Notes under the pieces: model-generated
Told to the model about the DNA's origin: nothing
What the model saw: only the letters and a program-made list of their open reading frames with translations
The model's database searches: none
In this document: piece after piece, positions 48,198-57,709 of the stretch
Layout of the letters: each line of letters begins with the position of its first letter
How positions within the stretch are numbered: the stretch's first letter is position 1
Assembly: GCA_023423935.1 (NCBI GenBank)
Contig: JAFAEQ010000006.1
Location: 69,945-133,944, forward strand
DNA: 64,000 bases
Direction: 5' to 3'
From: Pseudomonadota bacterium
Lineage (GTDB): Bacteria; Pseudomonadota; Gammaproteobacteria; Steroidobacterales; Steroidobacteraceae
Position numbers and translations under genes: made by a program

Positions 48198-50786
48198 CTA
48201 CCAGAAGAACTTGATGCTTCCCGCCAGCAGATCTACATCTGCATTGTCTGTCTTGTAGCGGGTCGCTTCGAGGCCGAGCGTCCAGCTCGCCGCGAAGGTC
48301 CATTCGAGCGAGAGGCCGAGCAGGGCATCGGTTCCCTGGGGTTCGGATTTCAGGCGTTGTCCGCCAAGGCTCGCTTGTACCTCATGCTGCCAACGCCACA
48401 GTCCGAGCCGGGCGCCGACGTCGAGAGTTGTGGTGATGGGATACCGAGCGCCAACACTGGCTTCGTAACCGGACGGCGAGGCGGGCAATGAGGCGAGCAG
48501 GGCGCGCGCATAGGCTTCGGCTTGTCCGGGTTGCACGGTCGCACGCGTGGTCGTGGGGACTTCACCCAGATCGGTGTAACCGATCTGAACGTAGATGGGT
48601 TTCTCGAAGCGATAACCTGCAAACAAGCGGTAAGCCGTGCGATCGAGATCGCGGACCTGGACGGCGTCGGCGGTGAATCCGCGTTGTGCGAGATTCGCGG
48701 CAACTTCGGAAGTGCCTTGCTCGCCGCGTGCCTGACCGAGGGCACCGCCGACGAACCATCGCGATTCATCCGCATGCGCGCGCCCGAACACTGCGAGAGA
48801 CGCAAGTGAAATCAGTGCGCCGCGCCGAGCGAATACACCCAGCAGTCCGAGCAGGAGTGTCGGCCACGTGAACGCACCGCCGCCGCCCTTGGATTTCGCG
48901 ACCACTTCGATTTCCTGCTTCATCAGTCGGAACGTCGCGGTCACCGTGCAATCGGCGGTAACAGGGCCCGTGGTAAACGTCAGCGCTGATCTCGTGCCGC
49001 CGCAACCCGAGATGGAGACGAGCTCGTAGCCGCTCGCGGGTACGGCCGTGAACTGGGCAGTGCTGCCATACCCGATCCGCTGCGTCGAACTGGGAGTCAA
49101 CGAGCCTCCGCTCGAAACGCTTGGCGTCACGCTGAAGAAGCCGACCACGACGCTCATTGCCGTCGCTGTCGAAGGCAGATAGGCGCTATCCCCGCTATAC
49201 GCTGCGGAGTAGGACTTCACACCTGCGGTCAACGCATCGACGACGCAGCTCGCCGATCCGCCTGCAAGTGCCACTCCAGCACAGCCGCTGATTACGCTGC
49301 CGTCCTGAGTGAAATCGACCGTGCCTGTCACGGCGCTGCCGCTCACTCTCGCGGTGAGCGTGATGCTCGCGCCTACTTCAGGTGTGCTGCTGGATGCAGC
49401 GAGCTCAGTCGTCGTGGCCTGCCTGGGTGGTACGGCAGTACCGCTCAAGGGAACGTTGCGGATGGCGCTGCCGAGCGTCATCGCAAGCGATCCCGATGTC
49501 GCGCCTGCGACACTGGGCGTGAATGTGACTGTTGCGATACAGCTCGCGCCGGCTGCGAGACCGACGCCGCAATCGTGGCTCACGGAGAAATCCGTGGAGG
49601 CCGTTACGGACGAAATCGCGACAGTGCTCGTCGATTCATTGGTCAGCTGAATCGGCAGACTCGCAGTCGCGCCGACTTCGACGCCGTCGAAATGCAACGC
49701 GGAGGGCGCCACGCTGATGTTGTAGTTAATCAGCGCTCGCGAGTAAGTGCTCAGAAAGATCTGATTGTTCTTCTCGTACAGAAACAGAATGTCGCCATTG
49801 ATCGTATTGATGGCGGCATTCGCGCGCGACGCGCTGGTAACGACGGTGGTTGGCGTTCCCATCGTGACCGCAAGATCGTTGCTGTGCACGAACTTCAGAT
49901 CGTTGGTGCCAGCTTCCAGATAGCCGGATACGACGTTGCCAAAAATATCGGCCGACAGGGATCGTGTCGTGTAGCCCGATGTGGCTGCAACCGTCGCGGT
50001 GTAGTACGCAGGCGCGTCCACTTCGACGCGTTCCAGGTTGGTATCCGATCCTGCCATGAAGAGATATCGGCCCGTGTTCGTCACAGCCAGCGCGCCCACC
50101 GAGTAGTAAACCGATTTCCCGGTCGCCGTCGGACCAACGAACGTCTGTGCGAAGTCAGAGCTCTTGTAGAAATATACGTCAGGGTTATCCACTGCCAGCA
50201 GTACATCGCCCGTGATTGGGTCCACGAAAATGTCTGCAAATGCATAGCCGGTGCCAATGGCCGTGGAGGCGAACGTTGCCCCGTCATCCTCGCTGCGGAA
50301 CACCGTCAGGCCATTACGAGGCACGATATAGACGCGGTCTCCATCGAGTGCCATGTGAACCGACTCCGAGCCAACGCCCACCGCCACAGGACTGGAGAAG
50401 GTCACGGCACCATCGCGGCTGATGGAGTGGTAGACAGTGCTGCCAGCCACCCAGGCGACATGCAGATCGCCGTCATTCGAAATGGCGAGCTCCGCCTCAG
50501 CGGAGGTCGAAGTCACTTGCACGCTGGCGCTGAAGCTCTGGCCGCGATTCGTGCTGCGCGCCACGCGAATGCCGTTCGTAGCGCTGCGAAACAATGCGTA
50601 TACCGTCCCATCTGCAGCGACGGCGAGCTTGCGCGAGGTGTTGGATGTTTCGAGCGAGTTGTCGTTGCCGATGTCGCTGACGGGCACGTCCAGGTACAAC
50701 GGTACCGGCGTTAACGCGGCTTCGGCGGTGGAGAGGAATAACGATGCCAACCCGCCGGCCAGGGCGAGCGTGAATCTGTGGTGCAT
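48198..50786 (-). CDS. Exported propeller/Ig-like protein with internal GlyGly-CTERM-like segment fused to a beta-barrel
   Basis: 862 residues. Signal peptide (FTLALAGGLASLFLSTAEA); BNR/sialidase-like repeats to about 340; choice-of-anchor D domain (SVAPSALHFDGVEVGATASLPI); Ig-like domain (TELAASSSTPEVGASITLTARVSG); and a Gly/Ser-rich repeat module ending near 620. Then KGGGGAFTWPTLLLGLLGVF plus ARR (about 628-653), the pattern of a C-terminal GlyGly-CTERM signal. It is followed at once by a signal-peptide-like stretch (ALISLASLAVFGRAHA) and an OmpA/OmpW-like barrel of about 190 residues ending in Trp. No ATG or GTG occurs at the junction before that second signal, so both halves are one translated chain. 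Confidence 0.85.
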   Translation of the reverse strand: MHHRFTLALAGGLASLFLSTAEAALTPVPLYLDVPVSDIGNDNSLETSNTSRKLAVAADGTVYALFRSATNGIRVARSTNRGQSFSASVQVTSTSAEAELAISNDGDLHVAWVAGSTVYHSISRDGAVTFSSPVAVGVGSESVHMALDGDRVYIVPRNGLTVFRSEDDGATFASTAIGTGYAFADIFVDPITGDVLLAVDNPDVYFYKSSDFAQTFVGPTATGKSVYYSVGALAVTNTGRYLFMAGSDTNLERVEVDAPAYYTATVAATSGYTTRSLSADIFGNVVSGYLEAGTNDLKFVHSNDLAVTMGTPTTVVTSASRANAAINTINGDILFLYEKNNQIFLSTYSRALINYNISVAPSALHFDGVEVGATASLPIQLTNESTSTVAISSVTASTDFSVSHDCGVGLAAGASCIATVTFTPSVAGATSGSLAMTLGSAIRNVPLSGTAVPPRQATTTELAASSSTPEVGASITLTARVSGSAVTGTVDFTQDGSVISGCAGVALAGGSASCVVDALTAGVKSYSAAYSGDSAYLPSTATAMSVVVGFFSVTPSVSSGGSLTPSSTQRIGYGSTAQFTAVPASGYELVSISGCGGTRSALTFTTGPVTADCTVTATFRLMKQEIEVVAKSKGGGGAFTWPTLLLGLLGVFARRGALISLASLAVFGRAHADESRWFVGGALGQARGEQGTSEVAANLAQRGFTADAVQVRDLDRTAYRLFAGYRFEKPIYVQIGYTDLGEVPTTTRATVQPGQAEAYARALLASLPASPSGYEASVGARYPITTTLDVGARLGLWRWQHEVQASLGGQRLKSEPQGTDALLGLSLEWTFAASWTLGLEATRYKTDNADVDLLAGSIKFFW

Positions 50787-51236
50787 GCGCTGAGATCTTC
50801 TGTCGAGCTGGGAAAAGGGCGCGCAGATTGATCATCGACAGTTCGCTCGGAAGTGGCCTGTGTCACAAGAATGACGCGTGCGTGTGAGAAAGCATCGCGT
50901 GGGCGAACGCGATCACGCAGCGATAAGGGGAGTACTGCGTGGCGTTGCATTCAATCGCTGAGCTGGAGCGTCGGGGACAGCGAGCTGAGCTTCTGCAATG
51001 AAATCCTCAGTGCGCGTCGCGGGATTTCCTGATCTTTTTCTTGTCTAGCCCGGCTCGGCTTCGTCTCCGCGCTCGAGACTCAATGATTCGACACCTCGAC
51101 TCGTTCGTAAGAGCCCTCGCAGCGCGCAGCAACTGCGAGGACAGGGCGTGGCAGCGTCAGACCGATCAGACTTCCGTGGCCGATTGTGGCTGGCGCGTGG
51201 TTTTAGGGGAGAAGCTGTGCTCTCCCACGCCGCAGG
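50787..51236. other. 450-base gap without a recognisable gene
   Basis: Lies upstream of the minus-strand fusion gene and downstream of the minus-strand cytochrome gene. I see no convincing coding frame. A weak GGGAGA/TCTCCC hairpin at 51207-51226 could lie at the end of the cytochrome transcript but lacks a U-run on that strand. Confidence 0.5.
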
Positions 51237-51767
51237 TCAACGCTTGGTGCTCTTCTCGGGCGCTGTGGGCGGTGGCGTGAGTTTCATCACGTAGATGCCC
51301 GGTTTCTGTTTTGGAGTGAACGGGCCCGGTGCCAGGTTGTTGACCGGCCGTAAACTCTTCAAGTAGGCGATCAGCGCGTCCATGTCCGATGGTGTGAGGT
51401 GAGCGAGCGCAGGCCAGGGCATGATCGGCGAGAGCACGCGACCGTCGGGTCGCACACCGGTGCGCAATGCTTTTGCGATGTCGGCGGCTGTCCATTTGCC
51501 GAGACCGGTGTCCCGATCCGGAGTCAGATTCGGGCCGACGACGACAGAGCCGTCGGGCATTTCAAAGCCCACATCAGAGCCGCCGAGAAAGCGTGCATGG
51601 TCGGGCTGACCGAAGAAGTAGCCCGGCGTGTGACAGTCGCCGCAGCCACCGAGTTGTACAAGATACTTACCTCGCGCGATCTGCGAAGCATCCGCATGCA
51701 CTGGGCCGTTCGATAGAGCCGATGCGATCAGCGCACAAGTGGCCAGGTAGAGATTGATTCGGTTCAT
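51237..51767 (-). CDS. Secreted monohaem cytochrome c
   Basis: About 176 residues from ATG 51767; the frame is open upstream but the signal peptide starts here (LYLATCALIASALSNGPVHA). Haem motif CGDCH in LVQLGGCGDCHTPGYFFGQ, and a probable axial Met in SPIMPW. Resembles the cytochrome subunits of membrane alcohol/aldehyde dehydrogenase complexes (FLGGSDVGFEMPDGSVVVGPNLTPDRDTGLGKW). It would carry electrons in the periplasm. No dehydrogenase subunit is adjacent, so its partner is unknown. Confidence 0.9.
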   Translation of the reverse strand: MNRINLYLATCALIASALSNGPVHADASQIARGKYLVQLGGCGDCHTPGYFFGQPDHARFLGGSDVGFEMPDGSVVVGPNLTPDRDTGLGKWTAADIAKALRTGVRPDGRVLSPIMPWPALAHLTPSDMDALIAYLKSLRPVNNLAPGPFTPKQKPGIYVMKLTPPPTAPEKSTKR

Positions 51768-51945
51768 GATGCATCGCTCTCGAGGATGGAGGCAGGCATC
51801 CTGCCTGCGCATGCGAGAGACGTGTGTTAAGTCCTGAAAAGGCTGCGTCAGTACCTGTTCAGAGATTGAAGAAAGGAACTGCACGTCTACGACTCAGCGT
51901 GCAGGCGAGGAGCGATGCGAAGTGATGCAGGCTGAGCGTCCGGAT

Positions 51946-51990
51946 CGTTCAACGCGCGTCCCGTTCGTTCAAAACGCGTCCCGTTCATTC
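51946..51990. repeat. Short tandem repeat upstream of the STAND regulator
   Basis: CGTTCAACGCGCGTCC (51946) and CGTTCAAAACGCGTCC (51966) repeat with a 20-base period, followed by a partial third unit CGTTCATTC. They sit in the 465-base gap between the divergent cytochrome c and the regulator gene. Two helical turns of spacing suit protein binding. The rest of 51768-52232 holds no gene I can support. Confidence 0.5.
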
Positions 51991-52232
51991 AGGAGTGATG
52001 GCGTTCGCCGCGGCAGGATGCGAGCCGCAACCGATCGAGGTGGAAGTTCGCTTGCAGGAATCCATCCGTATCACGGATCCACCGTCCGGCTTAGTTAAGA
52101 GTTGCAACGACGCTGCTTTGAAGCTCTCAACACTTGTTGTCCGCGAGCCGACGCATGCTATGCATGAGTTTGGTGCGCCCCGGCCCATTCTCATCGCTCC
52201 GACGCACCACGATCGAAGCAAGCTCTTCCATC

Positions 52233-55046
52233 ATGCACAGACCTCACATGACACTTTCCGGTGACGATCCGTCGTCACTGTCAGGCGGCGACGTCGTCGC
52301 GTTCGGTCCCTTCCATCTCGATCGCGTGCGTTACGACCTGCGCAAGGACGGTGTGTCGATCCGCATCGGTGCGCGCGCCATGAGCCTTCTGCTGGAACTG
52401 ACGCGCCACCCGGGCGAAATACTGAGTACCCGCGAACTGCTCCGCCGAGTCTGGCCCGGCACGGTCGTAGAGGAAGGCACCGTCAGGGTCCATGTCGCAT
52501 TGCTTCGCAAGATCCTGCGCAAGGCGGATCCAACACGTGAGTATGTTCAGAACGTGACTGGTCGCGGTTACCGCTTCATCGCATCGGTGCAGAAGCATGA
52601 GTCCGCGGTCGGCGAATCCGGCGAGGCCTCCACGCCGGATGCATCGCCTCGCATGAACAATCTTCCATTGCGTATCACGTCCATCATCGGGCGCGAGCAG
52701 GTGTTCCTCAGGCTGGCGGAGAAGGTGTCGTCACAGCGCCTCGTCACAGTCACGGGTGGGGGCGGCAGCGGCAAGACGACTGTCGTGATCGAAGTGGCAC
52801 AGCGACTTGCCTCGAAGTTCTCCCATGGGGTGTGTTTCGTCGATCTGGTCGCGACTATGGAAGCTCGTTTCGTCCCGAACGCTCTCGCATCGGCGCTCGG
52901 GGTCGCTCCGCTCCTGGCTGATCCATTGCCGCATGTGCTCGCAGGTCTGTCGAAACGATCGATGTTGCTCGTTCTGGACAACTGCGAGCACGTGGTCTCG
53001 GCCGCTGCCGAGCTGGCCGAAACGTTGCTGAGAACCGCACCGAACGTGCATATCCTGACGACGAGTCGTGAGCCGCTGCGAGCAGCAGGCGAAGCGGTGC
53101 ATGAACTCACACCGCTCGAAGTGCTGGCGGAGAACAGCGAGTGCACGCGTGATGCAGTGCTCGGGTGTCCTGCGATTCAACTGTTCGTCGCCAGGGCGGA
53201 AGCGTATGCAGGCGTCGATCTGACCGACGAGGAGTTGTACCAGGTTGCAGAAATCTGCCGCCGGCTGGAGGGCAACCCGCTCGCCATAGAAATCACGGCT
53301 GCCCATGTGCGATTGATCTCGGTGAGCTCGTTGGTGGCGAGTATCGGCAGCGAACTGCTGTCGATCGACGGACGTCGTACCGCAGAGCGCAGGCATCGTT
53401 CGTTGCGAGACACGTTCGACTGGAGCTATGGATTGTTGTCCGCCGCTGAGCAGGCAACCTTTCGGCGTCTGTCCGTGTTTGCGGGTTGCTTCGATGTCGA
53501 ATGTGCGATCGCCGTCGTCGCCGATGAGGCGCTGAACGAGGTCGCTGCGTTCGAAACGCTTATGTGTCTCGCGCGAAAATCGCTGATGCACGTCGATACG
53601 CGTCGAGGAGCGGATGCGTACCGACTGCTCGATCTGCTGCGGGCTTATGCTCACGAGAAGCTTGTCGAAGCGGGCGAAGAAGAGGAGATCCGGAACAGGC
53701 ACGCACGGATGTGGTGCTCTGTCGGCGCAATGCAGATTCATTCTCACGTGCGACGCGGGGCGGATTGGGTCAACGTGTTCGGGCCGCGCTTCGCGGATCT
53801 GCGAGCTGCCACTGAGTGGAGCTTTTCCAACGCGTCGGGCAGCTCGCTGCGCATCAAGCTGACCCTCATGTCGTTGTGGTTCGAGTTCGTGCTCGCCGCG
53901 GAGTCTCCCGCGAAACAGACGTGGCCTGAGCTGTACGCGTACATCCTTCGGGGTTGCGAAGGATCGCTGCTGTCTGGTCTCGACACGTTCCTGCAGCGTT
54001 CTCGATCCTGGAACGAGACGCTGCTTCAGGACCACACCGTGTTGCAGCAGATCGATTCGGCACGCAAGAGCGCGCTCTGGAGTTTGTGGTTCGAACGTGT
54101 GATCACGCGTGACTATCGAATCGCCATCAAGCTTGCGGAGGCGTTGCGCCAGCGAGGCATAGGCGTGAGCGCTCACGAATCTCCGCTCCTGGATTGCATG
54201 CTCGCGGTGGCCTGGGGTTATGCAGGTGATCAGATGTCCGCAGCCCGGCACACGCAGTGGGCACTCGATACGTTGTCGCGCGCGGGTCCGGCGGGGGCTC
54301 TGCTGAGGTGCCACATTCGAACCGTTCTGGCTCGTTCGCTCTGGCTGCGAGGTTACCCGGAGCAGGCCGTTGCAGCTGCGAAGCAGAGCATCGACGAGGC
54401 CGTCCTCTCGGGCAGTCCGGGCATGGTCTGTATGACCCTGTTGGTCGCAGTCACCATCGCGACCTGGTGCGGAGACGCAACCTCGGCTGCCGACTATACC
54501 GAGCGCCTCCAGCTCCAGGCGAAGGCGCACTCGCTCGACTATTACGGATTATGGGCCGAGTGCCTGCGCATGATCGTCTGTACATGCAACGGCTCGCAGT
54601 CGCTCGAGTCGCTGGAGTCGCTGCAGTTGTCCTCGGACCCGCTCGCGACGTCGCAGTACCTCGATCTGCTTGCATCAATGCGCGAGGATCTCGTCAGTCA
54701 GGATGCGATGGTGCGCGCAGAGGCCGGCCGTAGTGGCTGGTGCACCTCGGAGATCCTGCGAGTCAAAGCGCAGCGCCTCATGCGAGATGGCGGCCAGGAG
54801 GCCGTCGTTTACGCCGAAGCGCTCTTGCATCGAGCCCTGGCGACTGCGCGACAACAGAATGCACGCTCTTGGGAGTTGCGCGTGGCGATGAGTCTGGCGC
54901 GGCTATGGCGTGATCAAGGGCGGGTGCGCGAAGCGCAGGAACTGCTGACCGAAGTGCATTCCGGGTTCACTGAAGGGTTCGGCACTTCCGATTTGCGGGC
55001 CGCACGCGTGTTACTCGAGGAGTTGGCGCAGCGACAGCATCACTAG
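52233..55046 (+). CDS. Winged-helix STAND-type ATPase regulator
   Basis: About 937 residues. The start is uncertain (ATG 52233 or 52248; neither has a good ribosome site, and the frame extends to 52134). OmpR/PhoB-type DNA-binding domain (about 15-110): FGPFHLDRVRYDLRKDG, ILSTRELLRRVWPGTVVEEGTVRVHVALLRKIL, VQNVTGRGYRFIA. STAND/AP-ATPase domain: Walker A VTGGGGSGKTT, Walker B LLVLDNCEHV, sensor TTSREPLRAAGE. A helical C-terminal half of about 500 residues resembles a TPR-like ligand or partner domain. No kinase partner is needed; ATP state probably gates it. Target unknown. Confidence 0.85.
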   Translation: MHRPHMTLSGDDPSSLSGGDVVAFGPFHLDRVRYDLRKDGVSIRIGARAMSLLLELTRHPGEILSTRELLRRVWPGTVVEEGTVRVHVALLRKILRKADPTREYVQNVTGRGYRFIASVQKHESAVGESGEASTPDASPRMNNLPLRITSIIGREQVFLRLAEKVSSQRLVTVTGGGGSGKTTVVIEVAQRLASKFSHGVCFVDLVATMEARFVPNALASALGVAPLLADPLPHVLAGLSKRSMLLVLDNCEHVVSAAAELAETLLRTAPNVHILTTSREPLRAAGEAVHELTPLEVLAENSECTRDAVLGCPAIQLFVARAEAYAGVDLTDEELYQVAEICRRLEGNPLAIEITAAHVRLISVSSLVASIGSELLSIDGRRTAERRHRSLRDTFDWSYGLLSAAEQATFRRLSVFAGCFDVECAIAVVADEALNEVAAFETLMCLARKSLMHVDTRRGADAYRLLDLLRAYAHEKLVEAGEEEEIRNRHARMWCSVGAMQIHSHVRRGADWVNVFGPRFADLRAATEWSFSNASGSSLRIKLTLMSLWFEFVLAAESPAKQTWPELYAYILRGCEGSLLSGLDTFLQRSRSWNETLLQDHTVLQQIDSARKSALWSLWFERVITRDYRIAIKLAEALRQRGIGVSAHESPLLDCMLAVAWGYAGDQMSAARHTQWALDTLSRAGPAGALLRCHIRTVLARSLWLRGYPEQAVAAAKQSIDEAVLSGSPGMVCMTLLVAVTIATWCGDATSAADYTERLQLQAKAHSLDYYGLWAECLRMIVCTCNGSQSLESLESLQLSSDPLATSQYLDLLASMREDLVSQDAMVRAEAGRSGWCTSEILRVKAQRLMRDGGQEAVVYAEALLHRALATARQQNARSWELRVAMSLARLWRDQGRVREAQELLTEVHSGFTEGFGTSDLRAARVLLEELAQRQHH

Positions 55047-55112
55047 CAACCTTTCACACCTGTTAAAGCGCTTCTCGCAGACCATGGCCTGGGCTGAACA
55101 AGGAGCATTGTG

Positions 55113-55379
55113 ATGAAACGTTTGATTGCAGCGGGTTGCTTGATGCTTGGATTCGCCGGGACTTCAGTGCATGCCGCCGACGAGGTAAGCGAGAACGATC
55201 GACCGAAGAACTGTCGGGAAGAAGTGTGGCGCGTGTACGACTCTGGGCACGGGCCGAAGAGCAACTGGATGGGTCGCGCACGGAACCGCACCGTGCTGGT
55301 GTGTGACCAGGCGTTCGTGGCACAGATCCAGGAGGAGAACGTTCGCAGATCGAAAGTACGGGTCATCGGCAGTCGATAG
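55113..55379 (+). CDS. Small secreted protein of unknown function
   Basis: 88 residues from ATG 55113, with AAGGAG seven bases upstream. Signal peptide (LIAAGCLMLGFAGTSVHA). The mature part, about 67 residues, has two cysteines (CREEVWRVYDSG, VLVCDQAF) that could form a disulfide, and many charged residues. No known family. It lies 66 bases after the STAND regulator and could be its target or in its transcript. Confidence 0.7.
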   Translation: MKRLIAAGCLMLGFAGTSVHAADEVSENDRPKNCREEVWRVYDSGHGPKSNWMGRARNRTVLVCDQAFVAQIQEENVRRSKVRVIGSR

Positions 55380-55390
55380 ATCCGTGCATG

Positions 55391-55424
55391 AAGCTCCACC
55401 CGTCGGTCACGTCGGGTGGAGCTT
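55391..55424. terminator. Bidirectional hairpin terminator
   Basis: AAGCTCCACCCG, ten bases, CGGGTGGAGCTT: a perfect 12-base stem between convergent genes (stops at 55379 and 55450), with TTAT on one side and CATG on the other. Confidence 0.75.
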
Positions 55425-55449
55425 TATGGAGACTCAACGGTTCACATTG

Positions 55450-56646
55450 TCACTGCATCCACCGAACGCGCAGACCTTGCGCGATGCGAACGCCAGAGCC
55501 GCCGCGTACCACGACCGGATCGCCGTCGAGCGTAAGACTCGGTAAGCGCTGCGTCAGCGCCGCCAGACCCTCCTCCAGCTCGATCTTCGCCAATGCCTCG
55601 CCGAGGCAACGATGTACTCCGCCGCCGAATACCAGATGGCGACGCGGCAGATCGGTTCGCCGGATGTCAAAGCGATCAGGCTCGCTATAGGCATCCGGAT
55701 CGCGCATGGCTGCAAGTGTCGACAACGAAAGGATCCTGTCAGCCGGCACCGAACATCCATCGAGGATGATGTCATCGAGTGTCACGCGAGGCACGGAGCC
55801 CACGGACGGTTCATATCGCAGGCATTCGAGCACTGCAGATGGAATGAGCTCGGGATCGCGACAGACGGCATCCCATTGCTCCCGGTGCTGCAGCAACAGC
55901 GATGTCTGAATCGCAAGAGCACTCCGCGTCGTGTCGCTGCCACCGAGCAGGATCGTCATCATCTGCACCACGGATTCTGCACGCAGCATTCTTCCGTTCG
56001 CATCGAGGGCGGTGGCATAGGACGTCAGAAAGTCATCGCGCGGTCGCGAACGACGCTCCATCAGCAACTCATCGACGTATGCGCTGAGCTCGCCTGCAGA
56101 ACTCTGCATCTCCGGCACATCCTCCTTGGTGAACGTGGAGCTGAAGGCGCGCGAGAGGCTATACACGCAGCGCGTGAATCCCGGAATGTCGGCTTCCGGT
56201 ACCCCCAGAATGTGACAAATGACGCGCGCTGGAAGCCAGTTCGCGAAGTCGGCGATGAAGTCCATCTTTCCCGCGGCGTAGCGCGCGTCGATCAGATCGT
56301 CGGCAATGGAGCGAACGAGGGGGCGAAGATCGCTGATGAACCTTTGCGCGAAGGTGCGCGCGAGCGGCAGGCGCCGCTGCCGATGCGCAATGCCGTTGCT
56401 GAGGACCATCGTGTACTGCAAGAAATCGAACAACGGCCCGTCGGTGACACCTCGTGTCCGGGCGATCTCCGTTTCCATCTGTCGGGTGCGCGGATCGGTG
56501 AGCAACTCCTCCACGTCACGGGAGCGAATCGCGATGTAGATGCCGTCGTCTCTCTGCAGCAGCGGCGTGAGCGGGCGATAGTGACGAAAGATCTCATGTG
56601 CGTGCGCGTGGAGCTCGGCACTGCTTACGGTAAATGAGTGGGTCAT
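55450..56646 (-). CDS. Cytochrome P450
   Basis: About 398 residues. ATG 56646 has GAGAT upstream; an in-frame ATG at 56658 is possible. Class I bacterial P450: I-helix oxygen-binding LLGGSDTTRSALA, K-helix ExxR in ECLRYEPSVGS, PERF-region EPDRFDIRR, and haem-ligand loop FGGGVHRCLGEALAKIELEE with the Cys thiolate. It needs ferredoxin and reductase, which are not adjacent. Substrate unknown; divergent from the LysE-type exporter, with a featureless gap of about 300 bases (56647-56950). Confidence 0.95.
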   Translation of the reverse strand: MTHSFTVSSAELHAHAHEIFRHYRPLTPLLQRDDGIYIAIRSRDVEELLTDPRTRQMETEIARTRGVTDGPLFDFLQYTMVLSNGIAHRQRRLPLARTFAQRFISDLRPLVRSIADDLIDARYAAGKMDFIADFANWLPARVICHILGVPEADIPGFTRCVYSLSRAFSSTFTKEDVPEMQSSAGELSAYVDELLMERRSRPRDDFLTSYATALDANGRMLRAESVVQMMTILLGGSDTTRSALAIQTSLLLQHREQWDAVCRDPELIPSAVLECLRYEPSVGSVPRVTLDDIILDGCSVPADRILSLSTLAAMRDPDAYSEPDRFDIRRTDLPRRHLVFGGGVHRCLGEALAKIELEEGLAALTQRLPSLTLDGDPVVVRGGSGVRIAQGLRVRWMQ

Positions 56647-56950
56647 GGGCAATCTCATAGTGGGTGAGTCTCGGCCTGTGCGGCGTCAACTGTGCGACTG
56701 GAACGATGCCGCGTGCAGCTGGCGCGCAGACGAGTGTGCTTGCCGGGCGAGATCGACGCGCGTTGAGAGAAGTGAAGTTTTGAGACGACCAGCGCGCGGC
56801 TATTCGCGCACGCTGCAGCTCTTAACACCTGCTGAGGCGGCGTCGATCTATCTTCGTTCGAGTCGAACCGGAAACGATGTGATCGCCTTCGACGCATCGC
56901 CGGTGAGCTGCGATGCTCGATACGAGCGGCTTCCTGGACTGCGACCCATC

Positions 56951-57574
56951 ATGCTCAATGCGAACCTTTTCGCTTTCATCGGAGCTGCCTTCGTCCTCAC
57001 GGTAACGCCAGGCCTCGACACCGCGATGGTGCTGCGCACGGTTGCATCGGAGGGAGCTCGACACGGTATGTCCGCTGCGTTCGGCATCGGCGTCGGGTGT
57101 CTATGCTGGGGCGTCGCCGTAGCGCTTGGGCTGGGTGCACTCTTGCTTGCATCACCGACCGCGTTCGGGATCATGAAATTCGCGGGTGCGGCCTACCTCG
57201 TCTGGCTGGGTCTCCATCTGCTGCTTCGGCCGCGGCGATCCATCTCAGAGATTGCCGTGACACGAATGTCGCGAAGCGATTCGCTGTGGCTCTCGGCCAG
57301 CCGAGGCTTCACGACGAACATCCTCAACCCGAAGGTGGGATTGTTCTATCTCACTCTGCTACCGCAATTCGTTCCAGCGGCGCACGCGACGACGGCGTAC
57401 TCCCTGCTGCTCGCGGCTGTTCATGTCGTGCTTGCCGTGGTGTGGTTCATCGTGCTCGCGGTCGTGGCCGGGGCGGTGCGACGGAAGTTGGCCCGGCCCG
57501 GCGTGCTGCCGTTGATCGATCGGGTGACGGGCGGAGTGTTCGTCGGCTTCGGCTTGCACCTGGCCATGAACTAG
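56951..57574 (+). CDS. LysE/RhtB-family exporter
   Basis: 207 residues from ATG 56951, the standard length. The frame is open upstream to 56645, but the family begins NLFAFIGAAFVLTVTPGLDTAMVLRT. About six membrane helices, with LysE-type segments AAFGIGVGCLCWGVAVALG, KFAGAAYLVWLGLHLLLRPR, and GFTTNILNPKVGLFYLTLLPQFV. These proteins export amino acids or related small molecules. Substrate not identified. Confidence 0.93.
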   Translation: MLNANLFAFIGAAFVLTVTPGLDTAMVLRTVASEGARHGMSAAFGIGVGCLCWGVAVALGLGALLLASPTAFGIMKFAGAAYLVWLGLHLLLRPRRSISEIAVTRMSRSDSLWLSASRGFTTNILNPKVGLFYLTLLPQFVPAAHATTAYSLLLAAVHVVLAVVWFIVLAVVAGAVRRKLARPGVLPLIDRVTGGVFVGFGLHLAMN

Positions 57575-57709
57575 CGTGCCTGCGACCCGCGACATGGCTG
57601 TCTGCATCAGGATGTCCCGATTGTTCTATGCGTGTCTCGAACATTCAGGATTAGCGCCATTCGTTGCGTAAGCATGCTGCGGGATCACCACTTCCCCTGG
57701 AGACGCATC

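Noticed and set aside
49575..50714. Long plus-strand frame of 379 codons
   Set aside because: It is antisense to the propeller/Ig fusion gene, whose domains are clearly recognisable; open because of GC-rich codon use.
51995..52264. Plus-strand frame with an AGGAG-like sequence before its start
   Set aside because: No family resemblance, it overlaps the start of the STAND regulator gene, and the opposite strand gives an equally open frame.
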